Shown here piece after piece: positions 23,374 through 30,658 of a stretch of DNA of 33,769 nucleotides. The DNA lies in contig JAFZBQ010000100.1 of assembly GCA_017561665.1 (NCBI GenBank), positions 1-33,769 of the forward strand, read 5' to 3'. This DNA comes from Bacteroidales bacterium. Lineage in GTDB: Bacteria; Bacteroidota; Bacteroidia; Bacteroidales; UBA932. The notes under the pieces were generated by a model. The model saw only the letters and a program-made list of their open reading frames with translations. It was not told the origin of the DNA and did no database searches. Positions within the stretch are counted from its first letter, which is position 1. Every line of letters begins with the position of its first letter. Both the position numbers and the translations under genes were made by a program.

Positions 23374-25992
23374 ATGGATAAACTATTTCTAATAGATGGA
23401 CATTCGCTGATCTTCAGGATGTACTACGCCTTTATGAGGCGCCCTATGATCAATTCCAAGGGGGTTGACACATCTATCCTGTACGGCTTTACCAAGTACC
23501 TGCTGGAGATAATCTCCAAGCAGCACCCGACACACCTTGCGGTGGCGTTCGACCCCCACGCAGCCACCTTCCGCCACGAGGCCTATCCCCCATACAAGGC
23601 CAACCGCAGCGAGGCGCCGGAACTGGTGCACGAAGCGCTGGAGCCACTCTGCGAACTGCTTAAGGCGATGGACATCCCGGTGCTGATGCGACCCGGATTC
23701 GAAGCTGACGACGTGATCTGCAGCGCCGCCAAGCACTTCGCCGGCGAGAATATGCAGGTATTTATGGTGACCCCCGACAAGGACTTCGGTCAGGCGGTGA
23801 CCGGCAACATCTTCCAGTTCAAGCCGGGCAAGGCGGGTGACGACGACATCGTGCTGGACGAGGCGGCCATATGCGCAAACTACGGCATCAGCAGTTCCCG
23901 TCAGGTGATAGACATCCTCACCATCTGGGGCGACGCCTCCGACAACGTCCCGGGCGTCAGTGGCGTGGGCGAAGTCGGCGCCAAAAAGCTTGTCGGCACC
24001 TACGGCAGCGTAGAGAACATCTACGCCCATCTGGACGAACTCACACCCAAGCTGCGCGAGAATTTCGAAGCGGCGCGGGACCATATAGAAATGAGCAAGT
24101 TCCTGGTCACCATAAAGGACGACATCGACGTCGGGGTGGCACTGGACGACCTGCGCCTGACCGCCAACTGCAACGCGGCGGTGCGCGAACTGTTCGACAA
24201 ATACGAATTTCCCAGCCTGATAAAGATGCTCCCGGAGGGAGAAGGCAGCGCCTGCTCAGCGGCACAAACAAAGTACCTGCAGTGCAGCGAAGCCTCCCCT
24301 GCCGAACTGATCTCCGCTGCCCGCAAGGCACAGTCGGTTGCCGTCAGCGTCGGAGAAAAGATAATCCTGGCCGCCGGCGACAAGTACGCCCAATTTGCCA
24401 AGGACGATTCCGCCGCCCGTGCGCTGCTCTCCGACGAATCCATCGCCAAGTGCGGCCACGGCCTCAAGGAATCTATGCACAGTCTGGGCACAGCCTTCGC
24501 CGGTCCTCTGAAGGACATCGAGATAATGCACTACCTGCTCAATCCCGAAGTCAACCATAAGACAGAATACCTGCTGCGCAGCTATCTGGAGATGGAAATG
24601 GAGGCCGAAGCAAGCCCGGAAGAAGATACCGCTCCGGCGCAGCTGGACCTCTTCTCGATGGCCTCTCCGCAGGTCGATGCAAAGGAGACCGAGACCGCTT
24701 GCCGTAGCTGCGTCGCCGCCGGAATGCTGGCTCCCGCGATTGAGAAGGAACTCCGCGAGAAGGGCCTCTGGAACCTATACGAGAAGATAGAAATGCCGCT
24801 GATTCCCGTCCTGTACGATATGGAATCGGAGGGCGTCAAGATAGACGTAAACCAGCTTCACAGCTTCGGTGCCTCGCTGGAGGGCGACATCGCCCGCCTG
24901 GAGAACCAGATCCGCGACATCGCCGGCGACCCCGCCCTGAACGTATCCTCGCCCAAACAGATCGGCGTGCTGCTCTTCGAAAAACTCAAGCTCGACCCCA
25001 AGGTCAAGAAGAGCCGCACCGGCGCATACACGACCGACGAAGAAACTTTGCAGGCCCTCTCCGACCGCCATCCGGTGATCGGGATGATACTCGAATACCG
25101 CGGCCTCAAGAAACTGATGACCACATACATAGCGCCGTTCCCGGGCTATATCGACCCCGCCGACGGCCGCGTCCACACCACCTTCACCCAGGCTCTCACC
25201 GCCACCGGACGCCTTTCCAGCATAAAGCCCAACCTGCAGAACATCCCGGTGCGCACCGCCCTGGGCCAGGAGATCCGCCGCGCCTTTGTGCCCGGTGCCG
25301 ACTGGATAGTGGCGGCCGACTACTCGCAGATTGAGCTCCGCATAATGGCGCACCTGTCCGGCGACCCTTCTCTGGTGGCCGATTTCGCCACTGGCGACGA
25401 TATCCACGCCGCCACCGCCGCCAAGATATTCCGTGTGCCGGTCTCTGAGGTCACCAAGGACCAGCGGCGGCAGGCCAAGACCGCCAATTTCGGCATAATG
25501 TACGGCATATCGTCGTTCGGCCTGTCGCAGAGGCTGGGCATCCCCCGCGGCGAGGCCAAGGCGCTTATTGACGACTACTACCGCACCTTTCCCGGCATCC
25601 GCGCCTATATCGACAAAGTGATTGCACAGGCCCGCGAAAAGGGCTACGTAGAGACCATCTTCGGCCGGCGGCGCTATCTGCCCGACATCAATTCCAAGAA
25701 CTTCACCGTCCGCAGCCTGGCAGAGCGCAATGCCGTGAACGCCCCCATCCAGGGGAGCAGCGCTGACATAATCAAGCTGGCGATGATTGCCGTCCACCGC
25801 CGGCTGAAACAGGACGGCTACCGCAGCCGGATGGTGCTCCAGATTCACGACGAACTGCTGTTTGACGTCTATGAAGATGAGCGGGAAAAGTTGATGAAGA
25901 TGGTGGTGGAAGAGATGCAGAACGTATGCAAGCTGGCCGTCCCGGTAATTGTAGACTGCAACGCCGGCAAAAACTGGCTGGAGGCCCACTAG
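23374..25992 (+). CDS. polA: DNA polymerase I with degenerate 3'-5' exonuclease domain
   Basis: 872 residues; repair and Okazaki-fragment maturation. The ATG at 23374 (MDKLFLIDGHSLIFRMYYAF) is preferred over the much longer open frame, which runs back through tpiA. The 5'-3' exonuclease (1-285) has ADDVICS, TPDKDFGQ and the helix-hairpin-helix NVPGVSGVGEVGAKKL. The polymerase domain has motif A AADYSQIELR (D649), the O-helix RRQAKTANFGIMYG and motif C QIHDELLFD (D826). The middle domain (about 300-410) lacks the metal-binding acids of Exo I (VAVSVGEK near 326 instead of a D-x-E) and the Exo II Asp (GHGLKESMHSL), so proofreading is probably absent, as in Taq. It is followed directly by rsmG. 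Confidence 0.96.
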   Translation: MDKLFLIDGHSLIFRMYYAFMRRPMINSKGVDTSILYGFTKYLLEIISKQHPTHLAVAFDPHAATFRHEAYPPYKANRSEAPELVHEALEPLCELLKAMDIPVLMRPGFEADDVICSAAKHFAGENMQVFMVTPDKDFGQAVTGNIFQFKPGKAGDDDIVLDEAAICANYGISSSRQVIDILTIWGDASDNVPGVSGVGEVGAKKLVGTYGSVENIYAHLDELTPKLRENFEAARDHIEMSKFLVTIKDDIDVGVALDDLRLTANCNAAVRELFDKYEFPSLIKMLPEGEGSACSAAQTKYLQCSEASPAELISAARKAQSVAVSVGEKIILAAGDKYAQFAKDDSAARALLSDESIAKCGHGLKESMHSLGTAFAGPLKDIEIMHYLLNPEVNHKTEYLLRSYLEMEMEAEASPEEDTAPAQLDLFSMASPQVDAKETETACRSCVAAGMLAPAIEKELREKGLWNLYEKIEMPLIPVLYDMESEGVKIDVNQLHSFGASLEGDIARLENQIRDIAGDPALNVSSPKQIGVLLFEKLKLDPKVKKSRTGAYTTDEETLQALSDRHPVIGMILEYRGLKKLMTTYIAPFPGYIDPADGRVHTTFTQALTATGRLSSIKPNLQNIPVRTALGQEIRRAFVPGADWIVAADYSQIELRIMAHLSGDPSLVADFATGDDIHAATAAKIFRVPVSEVTKDQRRQAKTANFGIMYGISSFGLSQRLGIPRGEAKALIDDYYRTFPGIRAYIDKVIAQAREKGYVETIFGRRRYLPDINSKNFTVRSLAERNAVNAPIQGSSADIIKLAMIAVHRRLKQDGYRSRMVLQIHDELLFDVYEDEREKLMKMVVEEMQNVCKLAVPVIVDCNAGKNWLEAH

Positions 25993-26619
25993 ATGGAACA
26001 GATACTCGAATATTTTCCCGGACTGACATCCCTGCAGAAGGAGCGCTTCGCCGCCCTGCAGGAGCTCTACGCCGACTGGAATTCCAAGATAAACGTAATC
26101 TCCCGCAAGGATATGGAGAGTTTCTACGAGCACCACGTGCTCCACTCCCTTGCCATTGCGGCGGCATATGACTCGGCACTCGCGGCAAAAAGCCAGTCCA
26201 TACTGGACGTGGGCACCGGCGGCGGCTTTCCCGGCATACCGCTGGCCATATTCTATCCGGAAAACAAGTTCACACTGTGCGACTCCATCGGCAAAAAGAT
26301 CAAGGTGGCAAGTGCGGTGGCCCAGGCGCTTCATCTGGACAACGTCACCTGCATCAACGCCCGCGCCGAGGCGCTGCCGGAGCGTTACGACTGGATAGTC
26401 TCCCGCGCCGTGACATCGATGGACAAATTCCTCCCCTGGGTCCGCGGCAAATACGGCAAGGGGATCATCTGCCTCAAGGGTGGCGACGTGGAATCCGAGC
26501 TTCAGGTCTGTTTCTCCCGCCGCCTGCTCAATCCAAAGAAGGTGTCAGTCAGCGATATAAGCCTGTTTTTCAAGGAAGATTGGTTCGAAACAAAAAAAGT
26601 TGTGTTCATCTCGCAATAA
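25993..26619 (+). CDS. rsmG: 16S rRNA (guanine-527-N7)-methyltransferase
   Basis: 208 residues. It makes m7G527 in 16S rRNA using S-adenosylmethionine; loss gives low-level streptomycin resistance in several bacteria. The N-terminus LYADWNSKINVISRKDMESFY...HHVLHSL is typical. The SAM site is ILDVGTGGGFPGIPLAI, followed by FTLCDSIGKKIKV and VSRAVTSMDKF. Its ATG follows the polA stop with no intervening base, so translation is coupled. The operon with polA is a local arrangement. Confidence 0.95.
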   Translation: MEQILEYFPGLTSLQKERFAALQELYADWNSKINVISRKDMESFYEHHVLHSLAIAAAYDSALAAKSQSILDVGTGGGFPGIPLAIFYPENKFTLCDSIGKKIKVASAVAQALHLDNVTCINARAEALPERYDWIVSRAVTSMDKFLPWVRGKYGKGIICLKGGDVESELQVCFSRRLLNPKKVSVSDISLFFKEDWFETKKVVFISQ

Positions 26620-26645
26620 TTTTTGGTAATTTGCTCAAGACTATT

Positions 26646-26653
26646 TACTTTTG
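26646..26653 (+). promoter_or_regulatory. -7 box of rpmH
   Basis: TACTTTTG, 37 bases before the rpmH ATG. A TTTG at 26622-26625 lies 20 bases upstream, the expected distance for a Bacteroidota -33 element, making this the best two-part promoter in the window. Confidence 0.65.
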
Positions 26654-26690
26654 CAGTCCCAAAATTTCGAAATAATAAAAATAACACGAT

Positions 26691-26843
26691 ATGAAACGCA
26701 CATTTCAGCCCTCTATCCGCAAGCGTCGCAACAAACACGGCTTCCGTGAGCGCATGTCCACTCCCAACGGCCGCCGCGTGCTTGCAGCACGTCGCCGTCA
26801 CGGCCGCAAGAAACTCACCGTTTCCAGCGAGGACCGTTTCTAA
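26691..26843 (+). CDS. rpmH: Ribosomal protein L34
   Basis: 50 residues. The gene begins [20 protein letters not shown] and continues [20 protein letters not shown] before [10 protein letters not shown], the full L34 sequence with its invariant K-R-T-x-Q-P-S start and arginine-rich core. It belongs to the 50S subunit and makes contacts deep in 23S rRNA. It has its own promoter and terminator and so is a single-gene unit. Unlike in many bacteria, dnaA or rnpA is not beside it, so the position gives no sign of the replication origin. Confidence 0.97.
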   Translation: MKRTFQPSIRKRRNKHGFRERMSTPNGRRVLAARRRHGRKKLTVSSEDRF

Positions 26844-26866
26844 TTAGTTTACGGCACGTAAAAATA

Positions 26867-26891
26867 GAGGCCCCGGCGGGTCTCTTTTTTT
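26867..26891 (+). terminator. Rho-independent terminator of rpmH
   Basis: GAGGCCC (26867-26873), loop CGGC, GGGTCTC (26878-26884), then seven T residues (26885-26891). A textbook intrinsic terminator with one G-U pair. Confidence 0.88.
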
Positions 26892-26906
26892 ATGCCCGAT
26901 ATTTTA

Positions 26907-26914
26907 TATCTTTG
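26907..26914 (+). promoter_or_regulatory. -7 box of the PASTA protein gene
   Basis: TATCTTTG, ending 8 bases before the ATG at 26923, again implying a very short leader. Confidence 0.6.
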
Positions 26915-26922
26915 TATCTGTT

Positions 26923-27693
26923 ATGGCAACTCTCAAAGATAAACCGCTGCTGCGCAACTTCATCTGGGGCATCGTGTTCGTGATTGCGATGGTGCTTCTC
27001 GCGCAGCTGTACCTTGCGATATTCACCCGGCACAATAAAGAACTCACCGTCCCCGACTTCACCGCCCTGGACATGCGCACCGTAGAGAAGGTTGCGAAGA
27101 ACCTCCACCTGCGCGTCGAGGTCGCCGACAGTGTCTTTGTAAAGCATCTCCCCCTTGGAGTGGTGTTCTCACAGAATCCCGTCGCCGGCAGCCGGGTCAA
27201 GAAGAACCGCCGCATATTCATCACCCTCAACTCCACCGTGCCGCGCATGGTATCGGTGCCGTCGGTAATTGGCTGTTCACTGCGCCAGGCGCAGGCAGAA
27301 CTGGCCGCCAGCGGCCTTGGCGTAGGCAAACTGACCTATGTTAAGGATATTGCCACAAACAACGTGCTGCGCCAGCAGTATAACGGCAAGGACATCCCCA
27401 GCGGCCGTAAGGTGGAAACCGAGAGCAAGATAGACCTGGTGCTGGGTCTAAACGAAGATGACAACACCACCGACGTGCCCAACGTAAAGGGCTTCACCAC
27501 GGCCGTAGCGGGACCCAGTATCATAGAAAACTCCCTCAATGTAGGCAAGATCCGTTACGACGACAGCGTCAAGAACTACGCCGACAGCCTCCACGCAGTG
27601 GTCTACAGCCAGACTCCCGGCGCCGGTGCGCACGTGGGCATGGGCCGCGCTGTGGACATCTATCTCACCGTCAATCCGGATAAAATAAAATAG
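26923..27693 (+). CDS. Membrane-anchored PASTA-domain protein
   Basis: 256 residues. A short cytosolic N-terminus precedes one transmembrane helix (about 13-33, FIWGIVFVIAMVLLAQLYLA). Three PASTA repeats follow outside the membrane, at about 38-105 (LTVPDFTALDMRTVEK), 110-180 (VSVPSVIGCSLRQAQ) and 184-253 (TDVPNVKGFTTAVA). PASTA domains in Ser/Thr kinases and penicillin-binding proteins recognise peptidoglycan or its precursors, but here no kinase or transpeptidase domain is attached. The gene ends one base before the RluD-type synthase starts, a pairing I recall as common in Bacteroidota. A role in cell-wall sensing is inferred from the domain alone. Confidence 0.9.
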   Translation: MATLKDKPLLRNFIWGIVFVIAMVLLAQLYLAIFTRHNKELTVPDFTALDMRTVEKVAKNLHLRVEVADSVFVKHLPLGVVFSQNPVAGSRVKKNRRIFITLNSTVPRMVSVPSVIGCSLRQAQAELAASGLGVGKLTYVKDIATNNVLRQQYNGKDIPSGRKVETESKIDLVLGLNEDDNTTDVPNVKGFTTAVAGPSIIENSLNVGKIRYDDSVKNYADSLHAVVYSQTPGAGAHVGMGRAVDIYLTVNPDKIK

Positions 27694-27694
27694 G

Positions 27695-28786
27695 ATGGCC
27701 GACCCCAGGGACGAGGAACTCCTGCAGGAAGAAATTGAACAGAGCGAGAGCGACGAACAGTTGTTCGAGCACTACCGCTTTGTGGTTGACAAAGGACAGG
27801 CACCCCTGCGCATAGACCGCTACATCGTAAGCAAGATGGAGCAGACCTCGCGCCACCGCATCCAGCTGGCGCTGGAGGCCCAGTACGTGCGTGTGGACGG
27901 CCGTCCCGTCAAGGCCAACTACAAGGTCAAGCCGGGGGATACCATCACCATAATGCTCCCCTACCAGCGGCGCGGCTTCGAGGTTCATCCGGAGCCGATT
28001 CCGCTGAACATCGTATACGAAGACGACGACCTGCTGATAGTGAACAAACCCGCCGGGATGGTGGTACACCCCGGTTTCGGACACTTCTCCGGGACACTCA
28101 TCAATGCGCTGGCCTACCATCTGGGCATCAGTCAGGACGCCGACGCCACCGACGAGCGGATGGGAGTTCTGGTGCACCGCATCGACAAGGACACCTCCGG
28201 ATTGCTGGTGGTGGCCAAGAACGAGATTTCGCAACTTAAGTTGGCGGGGCAGTTCTTCGAACATTCCATAAAGCGCACATACTGGGCGCTGGTTTGGGGT
28301 AATGTGGCCGACGATGCCGGCACAATTGAGGGGAATATCGGACGCGACCCCAACGACCGGATGCGCTTCAAGGTGTTTGAAGACGGTTCCCAGGGTAAGA
28401 CTGCCATCACGCATTACCGCGTGCTGGAACGCTTCGGCTACACCACTCTGGTTGAATGCAATCTGGAGACTGGTCGCACCCACCAGATCCGCGTCCATAT
28501 GAACTACATCGGCCACCCGCTGTTCAACGACGACCGCTACGGCGGCGACCGGGTGCTCAAGGGCCCCATCTACGCCAAGTACAAACAGTTCATAGACAAC
28601 TGCTTCGCCATTATGCCGCGCCAGGCGCTCCACGCCAAGACTCTGGGATTCATCCACCCCGGAACTCATAAAGAGATCTTCTTCGACAGCGACATTCCCG
28701 ACGACTTCAAGGCACTTCTGGAAAAGTGGCGCTCCTACGCCACCGGCCGCGACACCCTCCGCACCGTCCAGGAAGAGGAGTACTAG
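27695..28786 (+). CDS. RluA/RluD-family rRNA pseudouridine synthase
   Basis: 363 residues. An S4 RNA-binding domain (about 28-90: RIDRYIVSKMEQTSRHRIQL) is followed by the synthase domain with HRIDKDTSGLLVVAKN, whose Asp is the nucleophile, and LETGRTHQIRVHM. The S4 domain and length fit RluD, which makes pseudouridines in helix 69 of 23S rRNA, but RluA/RluC-type specificity cannot be excluded. It begins one base after the PASTA gene and ends the unit. The repeat-flanked transposase cassette starts 30 bases after its stop. Confidence 0.93.
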   Translation: MADPRDEELLQEEIEQSESDEQLFEHYRFVVDKGQAPLRIDRYIVSKMEQTSRHRIQLALEAQYVRVDGRPVKANYKVKPGDTITIMLPYQRRGFEVHPEPIPLNIVYEDDDLLIVNKPAGMVVHPGFGHFSGTLINALAYHLGISQDADATDERMGVLVHRIDKDTSGLLVVAKNEISQLKLAGQFFEHSIKRTYWALVWGNVADDAGTIEGNIGRDPNDRMRFKVFEDGSQGKTAITHYRVLERFGYTTLVECNLETGRTHQIRVHMNYIGHPLFNDDRYGGDRVLKGPIYAKYKQFIDNCFAIMPRQALHAKTLGFIHPGTHKEIFFDSDIPDDFKALLEKWRSYATGRDTLRTVQEEEY

Positions 28787-28815
28787 CTTTTCTCCTATCG
28801 CCTACCTCCTTGTGA

Positions 28816-28971
28816 GGATAACAGTGCTCGTATATGCAGCGTTACCCGCATTTTGCACACTACTTGGGGGTAACAGTACATTTCTCCGCAGCGTTACCCG
28901 CATTTTTGCCCCTTTTTGAGGGTAACAGTGCTTGTTCACATAGCGTTACACGCATTATTCCCTGTCCAAGA
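28816..28971. repeat. REP-like palindromic array, three 52-bp units (left side)
   Basis: Units start at 28816, 28868 and 28920, each exactly 52 bp. Each has a left arm GGGTAAC (GGATAAC in unit 1) at positions 1-7 and a right arm GTTACCC (GTTACAC in unit 3) at 26-32, so each 32-bp core can form a hairpin. AGT follows the left arm in all three, and CGCATT follows the right arm. In units 1 and 3 an inner GCT/AGC pair extends the stem past a bulge, as in known REPs. The third core ends 3 bases from the transposase stop codon, and its spacer runs into that gene. Confidence 0.85.
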
Positions 28972-29827
28972 GCCTGGCTGCGGTGGCATAGCTCACCCCG
29001 CACACCCGTGCAATCTGGTTTGCATCGGCACTGAAACGGTAGCGGATCTGGCGGGCGAACTCGGACTGCTCATCTTCGTTTAATTCCGCAAAAGACATTT
29101 TCTGAAACAAGCTCCGGCAAAGGTCCGGCATTATTGCAAGAATACTCTGATCCCGAAAGGAGGGCAAATTCTTACCCGCCGATTCAAGCCGCTTCTTCGC
29201 CTTGGAAGAGTTATTAAGAAAGTAGTTCATCCTGTTGGGAGAACGGAAACATTCTTCCACTGCCTCAACATCAACATACATCTGCGGCAGGATGTATCCT
29301 TCGTCACAAACGGTCCAATCTTCCGGCAACCCATCAAAATCACTATGAAAAAGTCTTCCAATTGCACGGTGAGAAAGACTTCCAATAGGGCGTCCTCCAA
29401 GTTTGGTTTGATTGAAGAAAGCATTCCCGGTTCCCCATGGCCATTGACTTGGGTGTGAGCAGATGTTGGCTGCGACACTGTTCATCTGAACATATGCTAT
29501 CGCACGCTCAGGCGCCTCGTCTTCATACGGAATCGGCTTGACATCTACATCATTGAGTCTAAGGAATTTCTTGAGGCCGTACTTACGTCTCAGATAAATA
29601 GAATATCTGTGCTTGAACCCATTCAAAAAGTACAAGACATCCACCCGGGTACCCCGAAGAACAAAATGTACATGATTTGACATCAGTATAAAGGCCAGCA
29701 CAGAAACATCCCGGCAGCAGACAGCCTGAATGGCGACATAATTCATTGCCACCTTAAAATCTTCCTCGTCCCTAAACCACAGGCTGTCCTCAAGGTGGTC
29801 AGTCGAGAGCAAATAAATCATCTTCAT
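28955..29827 (-). CDS. REP-associated-type tyrosine transposase (RAYT, IS200/Y1-like)
   Basis: 290 residues from the ATG at 29827. The open frame runs further upstream, but only into the divergent gene and past the promoter. Y1-transposase features are visible: the HUH pair MSNHVHFVL (H52/H54), the conserved FKHRYSIYLRRKYG segment, and AIAYVQMNSVAANI (Y112 the candidate nucleophile) in the place of the usual Y-x-x-x-N-P-V motif. The C-terminal extension ends with a likely helix-turn-helix (ANQIARVCGVSYATAARLL). RAYTs are single-copy HUH enzymes that cut and join single-stranded REP DNA. The matching palindromes flank this gene. GC content is visibly lower than in its neighbours, suggesting transfer. 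Confidence 0.85.
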   Translation of the reverse strand: MKMIYLLSTDHLEDSLWFRDEEDFKVAMNYVAIQAVCCRDVSVLAFILMSNHVHFVLRGTRVDVLYFLNGFKHRYSIYLRRKYGLKKFLRLNDVDVKPIPYEDEAPERAIAYVQMNSVAANICSHPSQWPWGTGNAFFNQTKLGGRPIGSLSHRAIGRLFHSDFDGLPEDWTVCDEGYILPQMYVDVEAVEECFRSPNRMNYFLNNSSKAKKRLESAGKNLPSFRDQSILAIMPDLCRSLFQKMSFAELNEDEQSEFARQIRYRFSADANQIARVCGVSYATAARLLDRE

Positions 29828-29858
29828 AACAATCTCCGGCACTATTGCTCCGGTATTA

Positions 29859-29866
29859 CAAATATA
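29859..29866 (-). promoter_or_regulatory. -7 box of the transposase gene
   Basis: TATATTTG on the minus strand, 31 bases upstream of the ATG at 29827. It supports this start over upstream in-frame codons. Confidence 0.6.
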
Positions 29867-29878
29867 CTGGGAAATCCA

Positions 29879-29886
29879 TATATTTG
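29879..29886 (+). promoter_or_regulatory. -7 box of the glycosylase-like gene
   Basis: TATATTTG on the plus strand, 13 bases before the ATG at 29900. It has the same octamer as the divergent transposase promoter. Confidence 0.6.
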
Positions 29887-29899
29887 TCAAGAGTGAATT

Positions 29900-30526
29900 A
29901 TGGTAATTGAAAGTCATCCCTTCCAACCGTTTCTGCCTGACGGGGCGCGGATTCTGTTCCTGGGCAGTTTCCCTCCACCGGCGCACCGCTGGAGCATACC
30001 TTTCTATTACCCCAATTGGATTAACGATTTCTGGCGTATAATGGGGCTGATTCATTTCGGAGACAAGAATCATTTCTGTATCATCTCAGAAAAGATGTTT
30101 GACGAAGATGCCATACGCGCTTTCTGTGCTCAGGCCGGACTGGCTTTCTACGACACCGCATGCGAGGTACGACGGCTTAAGGACAATGCCTCCGACGCCT
30201 TTCTAGAGGTGGTGACGCCGACTGACATATCGGCAATCTTGTCCCAGACTCCAGACTGCGACACACTGGTCACAACCGGACGGAAGGCGACAGAGGTGCT
30301 TGCAGAGCAACTCTGTCGCAAAATTCCCGCTATCGGAGAATACGTGGAGATAAGTCATGAACAAGCGAATGTTCACAATAATATGGGGAACCATCAAGAC
30401 CGCCGCGGTCCCGGAAACGAGATATGCAACCGCACTGTACGCTTCTGGAGGATGCCCTCCACCTCCCGCGCCTATCCGCTACCGCTGGAGAAGAAAGCAG
30501 AGATTTATCGCAGACTATTTATGTAG
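29900..30526 (+). CDS. Uracil-DNA glycosylase superfamily protein (MUG-like)
   Basis: 208 residues. It resembles the short uracil-DNA-glycosylase-fold proteins of Bacteroidota: RILFLGSFPPP stands in place of the catalytic GINPG-type motif, FYYPNWINDFWRIMGL follows, VTTGRKATEVL forms the central strand, and MPSTSRAYPLPLEKK corresponds to the C-terminal N-P-S loop of MUG/TDG enzymes. These enzymes remove uracil or mismatched bases from DNA. The acidic or amide catalytic residue typical of UDG is not obvious at the first motif, so activity is uncertain. It is divergent from the transposase and enclosed by the same repeats, so it may travel with it, but it could equally be a resident gene beside which the element landed. 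Confidence 0.75.
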   Translation: MVIESHPFQPFLPDGARILFLGSFPPPAHRWSIPFYYPNWINDFWRIMGLIHFGDKNHFCIISEKMFDEDAIRAFCAQAGLAFYDTACEVRRLKDNASDAFLEVVTPTDISAILSQTPDCDTLVTTGRKATEVLAEQLCRKIPAIGEYVEISHEQANVHNNMGNHQDRRGPGNEICNRTVRFWRMPSTSRAYPLPLEKKAEIYRRLFM

Positions 30527-30543
30527 CGCACCCCGCAAAGTGT

Positions 30544-30647
30544 TGGTAACGCTGCTCGCGGGAGCACCGTTACCCGCAAAAAAGGCCCTAAATGAGGGTA
30601 ACACTTCCAGAACGAGTACTGTTACCCACACTTATCCCTCAATAAAG
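30544..30647. repeat. REP-like palindromic array, two 52-bp units (right side)
   Basis: Units start at 30544 and 30596, again exactly 52 bp apart, with arms at the same unit positions as on the left (1-7 and 26-32). The first core folds best: GGTAACG and CGTTACC enclose TGCTC-GCGG-GAGCA with a single C-C mismatch. The second has an 8-bp outer stem GGGTAACA/TGTTACCC. Orientation relative to the chromosome is the same as for the left array. They lie between the glycosylase-like gene and the end of ruvC. Confidence 0.82.
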
Positions 30648-30658
30648 ATGGTGAAAAG

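Noticed and set aside
24775-26334. A 519-codon open frame on the minus strand across polA and rsmG.
   Set aside because: It spans two strongly supported genes in antisense, has no recognisable motif and no promoter; it is a codon-composition shadow.
26691-26843. Replication origin near rpmH.
   Set aside because: No dnaA, rnpA or DnaA-box cluster is visible around rpmH; its flanks are rsmG and the PASTA gene.
28816-30647. CRISPR array.
   Set aside because: The conserved parts are short inverted arms within 52-bp units, only three and two units are present, there are no cas genes, and the array is split by coding genes.
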